Made by a program: the position numbers and the translations under genes
Shown: positions 1 through 7,538 of the stretch, one piece after another
How positions within the stretch are numbered: position 1 is the stretch's first letter
Layout of the letters: every line of letters starts with the position of its first letter
The notes under the pieces: generated by a model
Told to the model about the DNA's origin: nothing
Database searches by the model: none
The model's input: the letters and a program-made list of their open reading frames with translations, nothing else
Assembly: GCA_947455285.1 (NCBI GenBank)
Contig: CANGOK010000133.1
Span: 1 to 8,940 of the forward strand
Direction of reading: 5' to 3'
Source: Beijerinckiaceae bacterium
GTDB taxonomy: Bacteria; Pseudomonadota; Alphaproteobacteria; Rhizobiales; Beijerinckiaceae
DNA: 8,940 nucleotides

Positions 1-695
1 ACACCACGCAGGATCTCGTCGAGGACATCGAACGCCTGCGCGACATGCTGGGCGTGCGGCAGTGGGGACTGGTGCTGGGCGGATCGTGGGGAGCGACGCT
101 CGCCCTGCGTTACACGCAACTGCATCGCGAGAAGGTCGCGGCGCTGGTGCTGCGCGGCGTGTTCAGCGGGCGCAAGAGCGAGGTGGACTGGCTCTACCGC
201 TTCGGCGCCTCGCAACTGTTTCCAGAGGGCTGGCGGCTGTTTCAGGCGGCGGTGACGCCTGAGCGCCGCGCCGATCTGCTTGGCGCCTATCATGTGCTTC
301 TGACGAATGGCGATCCGGCGGACCGTATCGCTGCGGCTAGAGCCTGGTGCGCCTGGGAAGGCTCGCTGCTGACCCTTGCGCCACGCCGAGGCGGCGGTTC
401 ATCAAGCGATGATCATGTGATGGCGCTGGCCCAAATCGAGACCCATTACTTCGTCAACGACTGCTTCATCCCCGAAGGCGAAATCCTGCGACAGGCGAGC
501 GCGCTCGAGGGTCTGCCCGGCGTGATCGTTCAAGGCCGCTATGATGTGGTGACGCCGCCCACCACCGCTTTCGATCTCCACCGCGCCTGGCGTGGGTCGA
601 AACTGGAAATCGTCGACGACGCCGGCCACGCGACCATGGAGCCGGGCACGTTGCGCAAGCTTATTGAGGCGACGGACAGGTTCGCGGTGGATTAA
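1..695 (+). CDS. pip: Proline iminopeptidase (prolyl aminopeptidase), 5'-truncated by the window edge
   Basis: Alpha/beta-hydrolase of peptidase family S33 that releases N-terminal proline from peptides, normally cytoplasmic. The reading frame is open from base 3 (TTQDLVEDIERLRDMLGV...), so the ATG at 45 is internal and the true start lies outside the window. The nucleophile elbow GGSWG has its Ser codon at 84-86, and the family-typical LRGVF follows. The acid residue is probably the Asp of GRYDVVTPP (codon 543-545), and the catalytic His is in AGHATMEPG (codon 627-629), so the whole triad is visible. About 231 residues are present; the family is usually 310-330, so roughly the first 90 are missing, including the oxyanion-hole region. 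The TAA at 693-695 overlaps the stop of the convergent higA. Family assignment is firm; exact substrate preference is inferred from homology. Confidence 0.9.
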   Translation, partial: TTQDLVEDIERLRDMLGVRQWGLVLGGSWGATLALRYTQLHREKVAALVLRGVFSGRKSEVDWLYRFGASQLFPEGWRLFQAAVTPERRADLLGAYHVLLTNGDPADRIAAARAWCAWEGSLLTLAPRRGGGSSSDDHVMALAQIETHYFVNDCFIPEGEILRQASALEGLPGVIVQGRYDVVTPPTTAFDLHRAWRGSKLEIVDDAGHATMEPGTLRKLIEATDRFAVD

Positions 696-982
696 GCCAC
701 CCTGGGCGCAAGACGCGTGACCACCATATCCGCCGAGCGCAGACGCGCCTGCGCAAGGTCATAGGCGGCCTGAAGAGCGAGCCAACTCTCGGCCTCACCG
801 CCAATGCCCTTTTCGAGCCGCAGCGCCATATCAGGCGTAACGCCGCTCTTGCCATTGAGTACATTGTAAAGCTGCTGGCGCGTGATCCCGAGCCCTGCGG
901 CGGCGCTGGCGACCGACAGACCAAGTTCATCGAGATCATCCCGCAGGCCGAGGCCGGGATGAGGCGGATTTTTCATGGCCAT
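692..982 (-). CDS. higA: HigA-family antitoxin (XRE helix-turn-helix), no HigB partner visible
   Basis: A 96-residue DNA-binding protein of the HigA/VapI addiction-module antidote family. These proteins neutralise a RelE-like HigB ribosome-dependent mRNA interferase and repress their own promoter. The N-terminal MKNPPHPG signature is typical. It is followed by an XRE helix-turn-helix around residues 22-60 (GLSVASAAAGLGITRQQLY, then NVLNGKSGVTPDMALRLEK) and the characteristic AESWLALQAAYDLAQA helix. Two starts are possible, ATG at 982 and ATG at 976 (MAMKNPPHPG). A weak GAGTGG lies 4 nt before the first, so I keep 982. higB normally lies just upstream, but only 68 bp separate higA from the end of the MFS gene, with no room for a toxin of about 90 residues. 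The gene is therefore an orphan here, acting either as a solitary regulator or with a toxin elsewhere. It converges on the hydrolase gene. Confidence 0.88.
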   Translation of the reverse strand: MAMKNPPHPGLGLRDDLDELGLSVASAAAGLGITRQQLYNVLNGKSGVTPDMALRLEKGIGGEAESWLALQAAYDLAQARLRSADMVVTRLAPRVA

Positions 983-1050
983 GGGACCACTCAGCAGCGG
1001 AGTAACCCCGATTTATTGCCGCAACTAGCCCAAAAAAGCAAAGCTCAAGC

Positions 1051-2286
1051 CTACTTCCCCACGATCTGGTCCCGCTCCCGCAACTGCGGGAACATCACGG
1101 ACCAGAGGCTGGCGAAGCCGAGGGTCGCCACGCCGCCGAAGATGATGGCGGGCACGGTTCCCCACCACCAGGCAGTCACGCCGGATTCAAATTCGCCAAG
1201 GTCGGACGAGCCGCTGACGAAGATCGAATTCACCGCCGCCACGCGCCCGCGCATCTCGTCGGGCGTTTCGGACTGGACCATGGTGTGACGGATGACGACG
1301 CTGATCTGGTCTGCGGCGCCGCTCGAGGCCAACATGAGCATCGATAGGACCAGGCTGGTCGACAGGCCAAAGCCCACGATGGAGAGGCCGTAGACCGCGA
1401 CTGCGATCAGCATGGTCTTGCCTGCCTTGCCACGGATCGGCGCATGGGCGAGCCAGGCCCCCATGGCGATGGCGCCAAGCGCGGGAGCAGAACGCAGGAG
1501 GCCAAGGCCCCATGCGTCGACCTGCAGAATGTCTTTCGCCACGACCGGCAGCAGCGCAGTGGCGCCCCCGAACAGCACCGCGACGAGGTCGAGCGAAATG
1601 GCGCCGAGTATGACCTGCCGCGAGCGGATGAACTTCAGGCCCGCGCTCAGGGTCTCCCATGTGATTGGGCCACGCCCGCCCTTGGAGCGGTCGGAAGTCA
1701 CAGACACCATGGCGACACACAGGCTCGCCGAGCCGAAGAAAACGCAGGCGACAATAAATGGCGCGGTCGGGCTGACCAGATAAAGCAAGCCACCGATCGC
1801 GGGGCCGATGATGCGTGCGGTGGACCAGGCGGAGGAATACCAGGTCACCGCATTGGTGAAATGCTCCTTGGAGACCACATTGGCGGTGAGCGCCTGCGCC
1901 GCAGGATTGGCGAAGGCCCGGCCTGATCCAACGGCGACGATGCAGGCGTAGATCAACCGCACATCCGAAGAGCCGGAGGCGACGAGGGCCAGAAGGCCAA
2001 GGGCGCCCATAGTGCAGACGGCGAAGGACCCCGCCACGATCGTACGGCGGTTGTAGATGTCGGCCGCATGGCCCGCGAAGAGCGCTAGAACGGCGGCCGG
2101 CAAAAAGGACGCGAGGCCCGAGATGCCCAGTAGGAGCGCGCTGTTCGTCACTGCATAGACATACCAGCCGACCGCCACGGTCTGCATGGAAAGCGCGATG
2201 CCGAACACAAGGCGCGCTGTGCAATGGAAACGGAAATTGCGGTGGGTGAAGGCGGCGAAACCTGAATTTTCTTTTCCACCTGTCAC
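1051..2286 (-). CDS. Major facilitator superfamily exporter (MFS_3 / DHA3, EntS-like)
   Basis: Inner-membrane secondary transporter of about 411 residues, the usual length for a 12-helix MFS protein. The N-terminus (FAAFTHRNFRFHCTARLV, then MQTVAVGWYVY) matches the MFS_3 family that includes the enterobactin exporter EntS and macrolide/multidrug exporters. The loop between helices 2 and 3 carries the motif-A variant GHAADIYNRRTI. The C-terminus has the family-typical TPDEMRGRVAAVN and SSDLGEFESG. The frame is open up to a TTG at 2301, but GGGGAG sits 7 nt before the GTG at 2286, which I take as the start; GTG 2292 and TTG 2301 are alternatives. Drug or metabolite export by proton antiport is inferred from the family, and the substrate cannot be predicted. 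The start lies only about 20 nt after the terminator of the upstream ABC operon, and no separate promoter is obvious in that gap. Confidence 0.85.
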   Translation of the reverse strand: MTGGKENSGFAAFTHRNFRFHCTARLVFGIALSMQTVAVGWYVYAVTNSALLLGISGLASFLPAAVLALFAGHAADIYNRRTIVAGSFAVCTMGALGLLALVASGSSDVRLIYACIVAVGSGRAFANPAAQALTANVVSKEHFTNAVTWYSSAWSTARIIGPAIGGLLYLVSPTAPFIVACVFFGSASLCVAMVSVTSDRSKGGRGPITWETLSAGLKFIRSRQVILGAISLDLVAVLFGGATALLPVVAKDILQVDAWGLGLLRSAPALGAIAMGAWLAHAPIRGKAGKTMLIAVAVYGLSIVGFGLSTSLVLSMLMLASSGAADQISVVIRHTMVQSETPDEMRGRVAAVNSIFVSGSSDLGEFESGVTAWWWGTVPAIIFGGVATLGFASLWSVMFPQLRERDQIVGK

Positions 2287-2307
2287 AATCACACTCCCCA
2301 AGGGCTC

Positions 2308-2337
2308 AAAAGAAAAGGGGCGGATGACCCGCCCCTT
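2308..2337 (-). terminator. Intrinsic terminator of the ABC transporter operon
   Basis: On the - strand a perfect 9-bp stem AAGGGGCGG / CCGCCCCTT (arms 2329-2337 and 2315-2323) closes a 5-nt loop and runs directly into TTTTCTTTT. This is the classic GC hairpin plus T-tract. It begins 18 nt after the permease stop codon and ends about 20 nt before the MFS start, so it should separate the ABC operon from the exporter gene. Confidence 0.85.
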
Positions 2338-2354
2338 CGTAAACTTCTAACCGA

Positions 2355-3179
2355 TCACCGCGACGACTTCCACGGCACGATGATACGCTCGAGTTCGTTG
2401 AGGATGAGCGTGAAGATAAGACCCAGCACCGCGATGCTGATGAGACCCACATACATGGTCTCGACCGAGAGAATCTCCCACGCGTTCCAAATCATGTAGC
2501 CAAGGCCGCTCTTCGCGCCGACCATCTCGGCGATGGCGATCAGCACGAGGCCGAGGCCCACGCCAAGCTTGATGCCGGTCATGATCAGCGGCATGGCGCC
2601 AGGCAACGCCACCGTGCGGAACACCTGCCAGCGGCTCGCGCCGAAGTTGCGGCCGACGTCGAAATAGATCTTGTTGATCTCAAGCACGCCAGCCATGGCG
2701 TTGATGAGGATCGGGTAAAACACACCCGTCGCCACCATGACGATCTTGGAGGCTTCGCCAAGACCAAAGATCAGCAGGATGAGCGGCAGGATGGCGCTCT
2801 TGGGGATCGGATAGGTCGCCATGATGACCGGCTCCACGATCACCCGCAGCGTCCGGTACATGCCCATGGCGACGCCGAGGATCAACGCGGGAAAGCCGCC
2901 GAACAGAATGCCCCACCACAGGCGCTGCAAGCTGGCCCAAACGTGCTTTTCAAGCTGGCCGTTCTGGATCAGGTTGTACATGACCTGAAAGACTTTGGAC
3001 GGCGCCGGGAAGAAGCGCACGTCGATCCAGCCAGCGCGGGCGCAAAATTCCCACACGAGCAACAGCGCGACCGGCGACACGATGTTCATCGCGCGCTCGA
3101 CGGATTCGCGGCTCCAAGCGCGGCGACGCGGCGCGAAGCTGCGGGTCTTCAGATTGGCGTCCTGGGCGGCGTTGGTCAT
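2355..3179 (-). CDS. ABC transporter permease, nitrate/sulfonate/taurine (SsuC/TauC/NrtB) type
   Basis: Integral membrane subunit (274 aa) of an ABC importer, family BPD_transp_1. A hydrophobic first helix (SPVALLLVWEFCARAG, near residues 35-50) is followed by the family-typical FFPAPSKVF and then by the core helices. TYPIPKSAILPLILLIFGLG (about 122-141) is a hallmark of the SsuC/TauC group. The cytoplasmic EAA loop that docks on the ATPase is around residues 176-205 (NFGASRWQVFRTVALPGAMP), and SGLGYMIWNA follows. Its ATG overlaps the ATPase stop by 4 bp (ATGA), so the two genes are probably translationally coupled. Substrates of this family include alkylsulfonates, taurine, nitrate, bicarbonate, cyanate, pyrimidine precursors and riboflavin; nothing here distinguishes them. 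No binding-protein gene is adjacent. Confidence 0.92.
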   Translation of the reverse strand: MTNAAQDANLKTRSFAPRRRAWSRESVERAMNIVSPVALLLVWEFCARAGWIDVRFFPAPSKVFQVMYNLIQNGQLEKHVWASLQRLWWGILFGGFPALILGVAMGMYRTLRVIVEPVIMATYPIPKSAILPLILLIFGLGEASKIVMVATGVFYPILINAMAGVLEINKIYFDVGRNFGASRWQVFRTVALPGAMPLIMTGIKLGVGLGLVLIAIAEMVGAKSGLGYMIWNAWEILSVETMYVGLISIAVLGLIFTLILNELERIIVPWKSSR

Positions 3180-4012
3180 GAGGCCCTCCCTTCGTCCTGA
3201 GCGCGGGCGCGCTGCACTTCTTCGCGCAGGTGGCCCCAGATGTTGTAAACGAGTTCGCCATATTCGGGACGCGCACGCAGTTCGAGCACGCGGCGCGGAC
3301 GCTCGAATGGCACGTCGACCAGAACCTTGCTGCGGCCCGGATGAGCGGTCATGATCATGATGCGATCGCCAAGCGTCACGGCTTCGTCGACCGAATGGGT
3401 GATGAACATCACGGTCTTGCGGGTCTCTTCCCAGATGCGCAGCAGCTCTTCCTGAAGCAGCAGCTTGTTCTGCTCGTCGAGCGCCGAGAAGGGCTCGTCC
3501 ATCAGCAGGATGTCGGGATCATTGGCGAAGGCGCGGGCGATGGAGACGCGCTGGCGCATGCCGCCGGAAAGCTGATGGGGATAGTAGTCGTGAAAGCGCG
3601 ACAGACCCGTGCGCGAGAGATAATGCCCCACGACGTTCTTGATCTCGCTCTTGGGCAGGCCGCGCATGGTCAGGCCATAAGCCGCGTTCTCCCAGACGGT
3701 CATCCAGGGAAACAGGGAGTCGCCCTGGAACACCATGGAGTTACCAGGACGATTGGCGGCCGGCGAGGCGATTTCCAGCGAGCCAGAAGAATGTTCTTCG
3801 AGACCCGCGAGAATGCGAAGCAAGGTGGTCTTGCCGCAGCCCGAAGGGCCGACGATCATGAAGAAGCAACCGACGGGGATTTCGAGATTGATGTCGTCCA
3901 ATGCGGTGAAGGCGCCAGACTTGGTGTGGAACACCTTCGACAATCCACGAATCCGGATCTTGGTGTCCTGATTCGCCGCAGCCGCGCCATCCGTCAACGT
4001 GGTCGTGGTCAT
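3176..4012 (-). CDS. ABC transporter ATP-binding protein, SsuB/TauB/NrtD type
   Basis: Cytoplasmic nucleotide-binding subunit (278 aa) that powers the downstream permease. All ABC motifs are intact: Walker A GPSGCGKT at residues 55-62, Q-loop VFQ with Gln96, signature LSGGMRQR at 148-155, Walker B ILLMDEP with Glu173, D-loop SALDE, and the switch His206 in FITHSVDEA. FPWMTVWENAAYGL after the Q-loop and HSVDEAVTLGDRI are characteristic of the nitrate/sulfonate/taurine class. The start ATG at 4012 is preceded by AAGG 11 nt upstream (AAGGTAGCACTTC, then ATG). It is the first gene of the two-gene transcript and is followed by the permease with an ATGA overlap. In most such operons a periplasmic binding protein lies alongside; here the upstream neighbour, beyond 378 bp of non-coding DNA, is hslO. 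Function as an importer ATPase is firm; substrate is unknown. Confidence 0.93.
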   Translation of the reverse strand: MTTTTLTDGAAAANQDTKIRIRGLSKVFHTKSGAFTALDDINLEIPVGCFFMIVGPSGCGKTTLLRILAGLEEHSSGSLEIASPAANRPGNSMVFQGDSLFPWMTVWENAAYGLTMRGLPKSEIKNVVGHYLSRTGLSRFHDYYPHQLSGGMRQRVSIARAFANDPDILLMDEPFSALDEQNKLLLQEELLRIWEETRKTVMFITHSVDEAVTLGDRIMIMTAHPGRSKVLVDVPFERPRRVLELRARPEYGELVYNIWGHLREEVQRARAQDEGRAS

Positions 4013-4390
4013 GAAGTGCTACCTTGCTTCGCCAGACCGACGGCCGGCGCGAATGAAACGCTGTTGAACCGCGCAAGCAAAAGCGAAAACGCCCTTGCAG
4101 GCTGCTTGGCGCCAAAGGCGGACCTTGCTAGCGGCACGTTTTACTCCCTGTCACCACCAACGTCGCCGTGAATGCGAAACTGCATAAGCGTGGCGTGGCG
4201 CTGCCAATTTTTCTAGCGAATCTTGCTCTGCGATCGCCTCAAAATGAGATGCGCAAAGCCAGTTTCGCGGAGGTTGAGAGGTAGCGAGAAAGGCCACATG
4301 CGTCAACGGCTATCTGACCGCTAGGCCTGCGCGAAACCGCGTCCCACAGCTCTTTCCTGCCCACTTAAAGATCAAGCCTGCGTGAACGCT
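4013..4390. other. Intergenic region between hslO and the ABC operon, no gene recognised
   Basis: This 378-bp stretch lies downstream of hslO and upstream of the ABC ATPase gene, both on the - strand. I see no recognisable protein in any frame, no tRNA or rRNA, and no convincing terminator after hslO. In particular there is no remnant of a periplasmic binding protein. It should hold the ABC operon promoter; one weak candidate is listed separately. A long + strand open frame crosses the region but is the antisense shadow of the ATPase gene. Confidence 0.6.
4278..4306 (-). promoter_or_regulatory. Weak candidate sigma-70 promoter for the ABC operon
   Basis: On the - strand TTGACG (4306-4301) is followed after 17 nt by TACCTC (4283-4278). 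The -35 box is good and the -10 box is poor, as is common in Alphaproteobacteria. It would give a leader of about 260 nt before the ATPase start. It is listed as the best candidate seen, not as a firm call. Confidence 0.22.
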
Positions 4391-5374
4391 TCAGGCCTCG
4401 GCGCTGAATTCGGTGGGGTCATAATTGCGATGCGTGGAGCAGAATTCGCAGGTGACGCCGATACGGCCGTCATCGCCGATCATGTCCCGCCGCTCCTGCG
4501 GGGTGAACTGGCGCAACATTTCGCGGATGCGCTGATCCGAGCAGCGGCAGATCTCCCTGATGAGGCGCGGCTCAAACACCTTCACGCCCCGCTCATGAAA
4601 AAGACGGTAAAGCAAACGCTCACTCGACAGCAGGGGATCGACGAGTTCGTGATCTTCGACCGTCGCCGCGAGCGACTTGGCCTCGGTCCAGGCGTCGTCC
4701 TCGGGCGTCTCATCGACGGGCGTCCCTTCAGGCGCATCGCCCGGCGGCAGATCGGGCTGGCGACGGCTTGGCGAGGCCTCGGGCAGAAACTGCGCCATCA
4801 GGCCCCCCGCCCGCCAACTAGAGCCAGCACCCGTAATGCTTTCAGCGACGGCAAGGCGCACGAGCGTGGGAATCTGCTCCGACTGACGGAAATATTCGTG
4901 GGCCGCCTCTTCCAGTCCCTGCCCCGTGAGCGCGACGACGCCCTGATAACGAGACAGATCTCCGCCCTGTTCGATGGTGAAAGCGAGATGGCCGGAGCCC
5001 AAGAGCGCAGCGGGGCTCGCTTCGCCCTGGGCCTGTGCCTGCGCCAGATTCTCCGCATCGAAACGAGCGAAGGCGCGCAGGCGATCGGGCGCGTCGAAAT
5101 CCACAACCAGCATATCGACAGGGCCATTGCTGCGGGTCTGAAGCTGGAAACGACCTTCCATCTTGAGCGCGGAGCCTAGCAGCACCGTGAGCGCCGCCGC
5201 CTCGCCGAGAAGCCGAGCGACAGGCGCCGGATAGCCATGACGTGATAGGATGGCGTCGATCGACGGGCCGAGCCGCACCACACGGCCACGCACATCAAGC
5301 GGCTCCACCGCGAAGGGCAGCGCCACATCGTCCAGACCGGAATCGGAAACCGGACGCGAGTTTTGAGCCATCAT
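4391..5374 (-). CDS. hslO: Hsp33 redox-regulated chaperone
   Basis: Cytoplasmic holdase chaperone that is inactive when reduced and zinc-bound, and is switched on by oxidative unfolding, protecting proteins during oxidative or heat stress. The N-terminal domain is typical (RGRVVRLGPSIDAILSRHGYP, residues 29-49; LLGEAAALTVLLGSALK; YQGVVAL). The C-terminal redox switch has both halves of the Zn site: CRC (Cys276, Cys278) and CEFC (Cys309, Cys312). Between them and the core is an acidic linker, about residues 199-246 (PPGDAPEG, DETPEDDAW, EDHELVDP), of the kind found in alphaproteobacterial Hsp33. The frame is open to a GTG at 5395, but the ATG at 5374 overlaps the argF stop as ATGA, with GGGAG 10 nt upstream, so I choose 5374 (327 aa). 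It is the third gene of the argD-argF-hslO operon. Confidence 0.94.
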   Translation of the reverse strand: MMAQNSRPVSDSGLDDVALPFAVEPLDVRGRVVRLGPSIDAILSRHGYPAPVARLLGEAAALTVLLGSALKMEGRFQLQTRSNGPVDMLVVDFDAPDRLRAFARFDAENLAQAQAQGEASPAALLGSGHLAFTIEQGGDLSRYQGVVALTGQGLEEAAHEYFRQSEQIPTLVRLAVAESITGAGSSWRAGGLMAQFLPEASPSRRQPDLPPGDAPEGTPVDETPEDDAWTEAKSLAATVEDHELVDPLLSSERLLYRLFHERGVKVFEPRLIREICRCSDQRIREMLRQFTPQERRDMIGDDGRIGVTCEFCSTHRNYDPTEFSAEA

Positions 5375-6306
5375 GCCGGCAATGCTCCCATGCACCAGGC
5401 GATGACGCCCTTCTGCGCGTGCAAGCGATTTTCGGCCTCGTCGAAAACGACCGACTGCGGCCCATCCATGACCTCGTCAGTCACCTCCTCGCCGCGATGG
5501 GCGGGCAGGCAATGCATGAAGATAGCGCCCTTGGCGGCCGCGCCCATGAGCTTGGCGTTGACCTGATAGGGCGACAGAAGCTTCTGACGACGACGCGCCT
5601 CATCCTCGTCGCCCATGGAGACCCAGCAATCCGTAATGATGGCGTCGGCGCCATCCACCGCTGCGAAGGGATCGGTGGTGAGCTCGACACGCGCGCCATT
5701 GGTCCGCGCCCAATCCATCAGCGCCTGTGGAGGCGCGAGTTCAGTTGGCGTCGCCACGCGGATCGAGAAGTCGAACCGCTGCGCCGCATGGACCCAGCTT
5801 GCGAGCACATTGTTGGCGTCGCCGGTCCAGGCGACGGTGCGACCCTTAATGGGGCCGCAATGCTCTTCGAAAGTCATCACATCCGCCATGATCTGACAGG
5901 GGTGTGAGCGCTTCGTCAGCCCATTGATGACCGGAATGCTGGCATGGGTGGCGAGTTCCGTGAGGTCGTCATGATCGAGAATGCGGATCATGATCGCGTC
6001 CACGAAGCGCGACAGGACGCGCGCAGTGTCGGCGATAGTTTCGCCGCGGCCAAGCTGCATTTCGGCGCCAGTGAGCATGATCGTCTCGCCGCCAAGCTCG
6101 CGCATCCCGACATCGAAGGAGACGCGGGTTCGAGTCGAGGGCTTGTCGAAGATCAGCGCCATGACCTTGCCTTCGAGCGGGCGATGTTCGGCGCGCTGGC
6201 CCTTGCGGCGACGCGACTTGATGAGCGCCGCGGCGTCCAGGATTTTGCGCAGTTCAGCGGCCGAAATGTCCGACAGGTCCAGAAAATGTTTCACCGGGCT
6301 CTTCAT
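5371..6306 (-). CDS. argF: Ornithine carbamoyltransferase
   Basis: Converts ornithine and carbamoyl phosphate to citrulline, the sixth step of arginine biosynthesis, as a cytoplasmic trimer. The 311-residue length is normal for anabolic OTCase. The carbamoyl-phosphate loop STRTR is at residues 57-61, and HPCQ at 135-138 also contacts carbamoyl phosphate. The ornithine-binding DCWVSMGDE is at about 226-234 and the active-site HCLPAHRG at 265-272, with catalytic Cys266. The C-terminal ENRLHAQKGVI is also diagnostic. The start ATG at 6306 overlaps the argD stop as ATGA, and its own TGA overlaps the hslO ATG, so all three cistrons are likely translationally coupled. Supply of its substrate through ornithine synthesis needs ArgD, the product of the preceding gene. 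Confidence 0.97.
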   Translation of the reverse strand: MKSPVKHFLDLSDISAAELRKILDAAALIKSRRRKGQRAEHRPLEGKVMALIFDKPSTRTRVSFDVGMRELGGETIMLTGAEMQLGRGETIADTARVLSRFVDAIMIRILDHDDLTELATHASIPVINGLTKRSHPCQIMADVMTFEEHCGPIKGRTVAWTGDANNVLASWVHAAQRFDFSIRVATPTELAPPQALMDWARTNGARVELTTDPFAAVDGADAIITDCWVSMGDEDEARRRQKLLSPYQVNAKLMGAAAKGAIFMHCLPAHRGEEVTDEVMDGPQSVVFDEAENRLHAQKGVIAWCMGALPA

Positions 6307-7538
6307 GATGCGGATCCATTCCCCTTCGCGGCCAGATCGGCCTCGATCTGCTGGCAGGCGCGGCCGAGCCGGTCGATCGCCTCCGCAAATTCTTCATCCC
6401 CCGCGATGAGCGGCGGCAGCAGGCGGACCACATTGTCTCCTGCGGGAATGACAAGCATGCGCTGGGCCCGCGCGGCGACGGCGAATTCAGCGTTGGACGT
6501 GTGGGTGCGAAGGCCGAGCATCATGCCCTCGCCACGAATTTCGGCGATGACCTTGGGATGGGTGTCCTGCAAGGCCGCAAGGCGCTGCTTCAGGAAAGTC
6601 CCCTTGTGGGCGACCTCTTCAAGGAAGCCCGGCGCCAGGATCACATCGAGCACCGCGTTGCCGCAGGCCATGGCGAGCGGATTGCCGCCATAGGTCGTGC
6701 CGTGCGTGCCGGCCACCATGCCGCGACCCGCTTCCTTCGTCGTCATGAAGGCGCCCAGCGGAAAGCCGCCGCCGATGCCCTTGGCGGTGGCGAGAATGTC
6801 AGGCGTCACGCCCATGAGTTCATGCGCGAAGAGCTTGCCCGTGCGGCCCATGCCGCTCTGCACTTCGTCGAGCACCAGCAGAATGCCGTGTTCATCACAG
6901 AGGGCGCGTAGGGCTTTCAAAAACGCCGCAGGAGGAACGCGAATGCCGCCCTCGCCCTGAATGGGCTCAACCAGCACGCCAGCAGTGTGTGGCCCGATCA
7001 AAGCCTTGACCGCTTCGATGTCGCCGAACGGCGCCTGATCGAAACCATCGGCCTTGGGGCCGAAGCCCTCAATATATTTCGGGTTGCCGCCAGCCGCGAT
7101 GGTGGCGAGCGTGCGGCCGTGGAAGGCGCCCTCGAAAGTGATGAGCCGGAACCGCTCAGGATGGCCGCCAGCCGCATGATATTTGCGCGCAGTCTTGATC
7201 GCGCCTTCGAGCGACTCGGCGCCGGAATTGGTGAAGAAGACATAGTCGGCGAAGCTGGCGTCGACGATGCGCTGCGCAAGCCGCTCGGCCTCGGGAATGC
7301 GGAACAGGTTCGACACATGCCAGAGCTTGCGGCCCTGATCTATCAGCGCATTCACAAGATGCGGATGACCATGGCCCAGACAGCAGACCGCGATGCCGGC
7401 GCCGAAATCGAGATAGCGAGAGCCATCGGTGGCCTCGAGCCAGCAGCCCTCGCCTCGGACGAATGACACATCCGCACGCGCATAGGTGGGCAGGATCGCC
7501 GAAGACTGCTGTGTGGCGGAGGACATCTGGTCAGCCAT
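6303..7538 (-). CDS. argD: Acetylornithine aminotransferase
   Basis: PLP-dependent class-III aminotransferase that converts N-acetylglutamate semialdehyde to N-acetylornithine with glutamate as donor; many ArgD proteins also act in lysine synthesis (DapC activity). From the chosen start it has 411 residues, the usual size. It shows GAESLEGAIKTARKYH, FEGAFHGRTLAT (about residues 135-146), LVEPIQGEGG, the cofactor Asp224 in LVLDEVQSGMGRTGK, and the PLP lysine Lys253 in TAKGIGGGFPLGA. The ATG at 7538 (MADQMSS) is chosen because the family begins near here. The frame stays open upstream to an ATG at 7595, adding an arginine-rich 19-residue extension that looks like a leader rather than enzyme (listed separately). 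It is the first gene of argD-argF-hslO and is divergent from gcrA. Its promoter and a possible attenuator lie just upstream. Confidence 0.95.
   Translation of the reverse strand: MADQMSSATQQSSAILPTYARADVSFVRGEGCWLEATDGSRYLDFGAGIAVCCLGHGHPHLVNALIDQGRKLWHVSNLFRIPEAERLAQRIVDASFADYVFFTNSGAESLEGAIKTARKYHAAGGHPERFRLITFEGAFHGRTLATIAAGGNPKYIEGFGPKADGFDQAPFGDIEAVKALIGPHTAGVLVEPIQGEGGIRVPPAAFLKALRALCDEHGILLVLDEVQSGMGRTGKLFAHELMGVTPDILATAKGIGGGFPLGAFMTTKEAGRGMVAGTHGTTYGGNPLAMACGNAVLDVILAPGFLEEVAHKGTFLKQRLAALQDTHPKVIAEIRGEGMMLGLRTHTSNAEFAVAARAQRMLVIPAGDNVVRLLPPLIAGDEEFAEAIDRLGRACQQIEADLAAKGNGSAS

Noticed and set aside
3230..4171. A 313-codon + strand open frame opposite the ABC ATPase gene and running into the intergenic region
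   Set aside because: It is antisense to a gene with every ABC motif intact, and its translation resembles no protein family. Long antisense frames are expected in GC-rich coding DNA.
4322..4390. Similar short sequences AGGCCTGCGCGAAAC and AAGCCTGCGTGAACG about 50 bp apart
   Set aside because: Only two imperfect copies with no regular spacing or further units; not enough to call a repeat family or attachment site.
4382..5179. A 265-codon + strand open frame opposite hslO
   Set aside because: It is a shadow of the Hsp33 gene, whose redox cysteines and conserved motifs are all on the - strand; the frame has no recognisable domain.
5375..5395. Upstream GTG start for hslO adding seven residues
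   Set aside because: The ATG at 5374 gives the standard ATGA overlap with argF and a better-spaced GGGAG; the GTG has no such signal.
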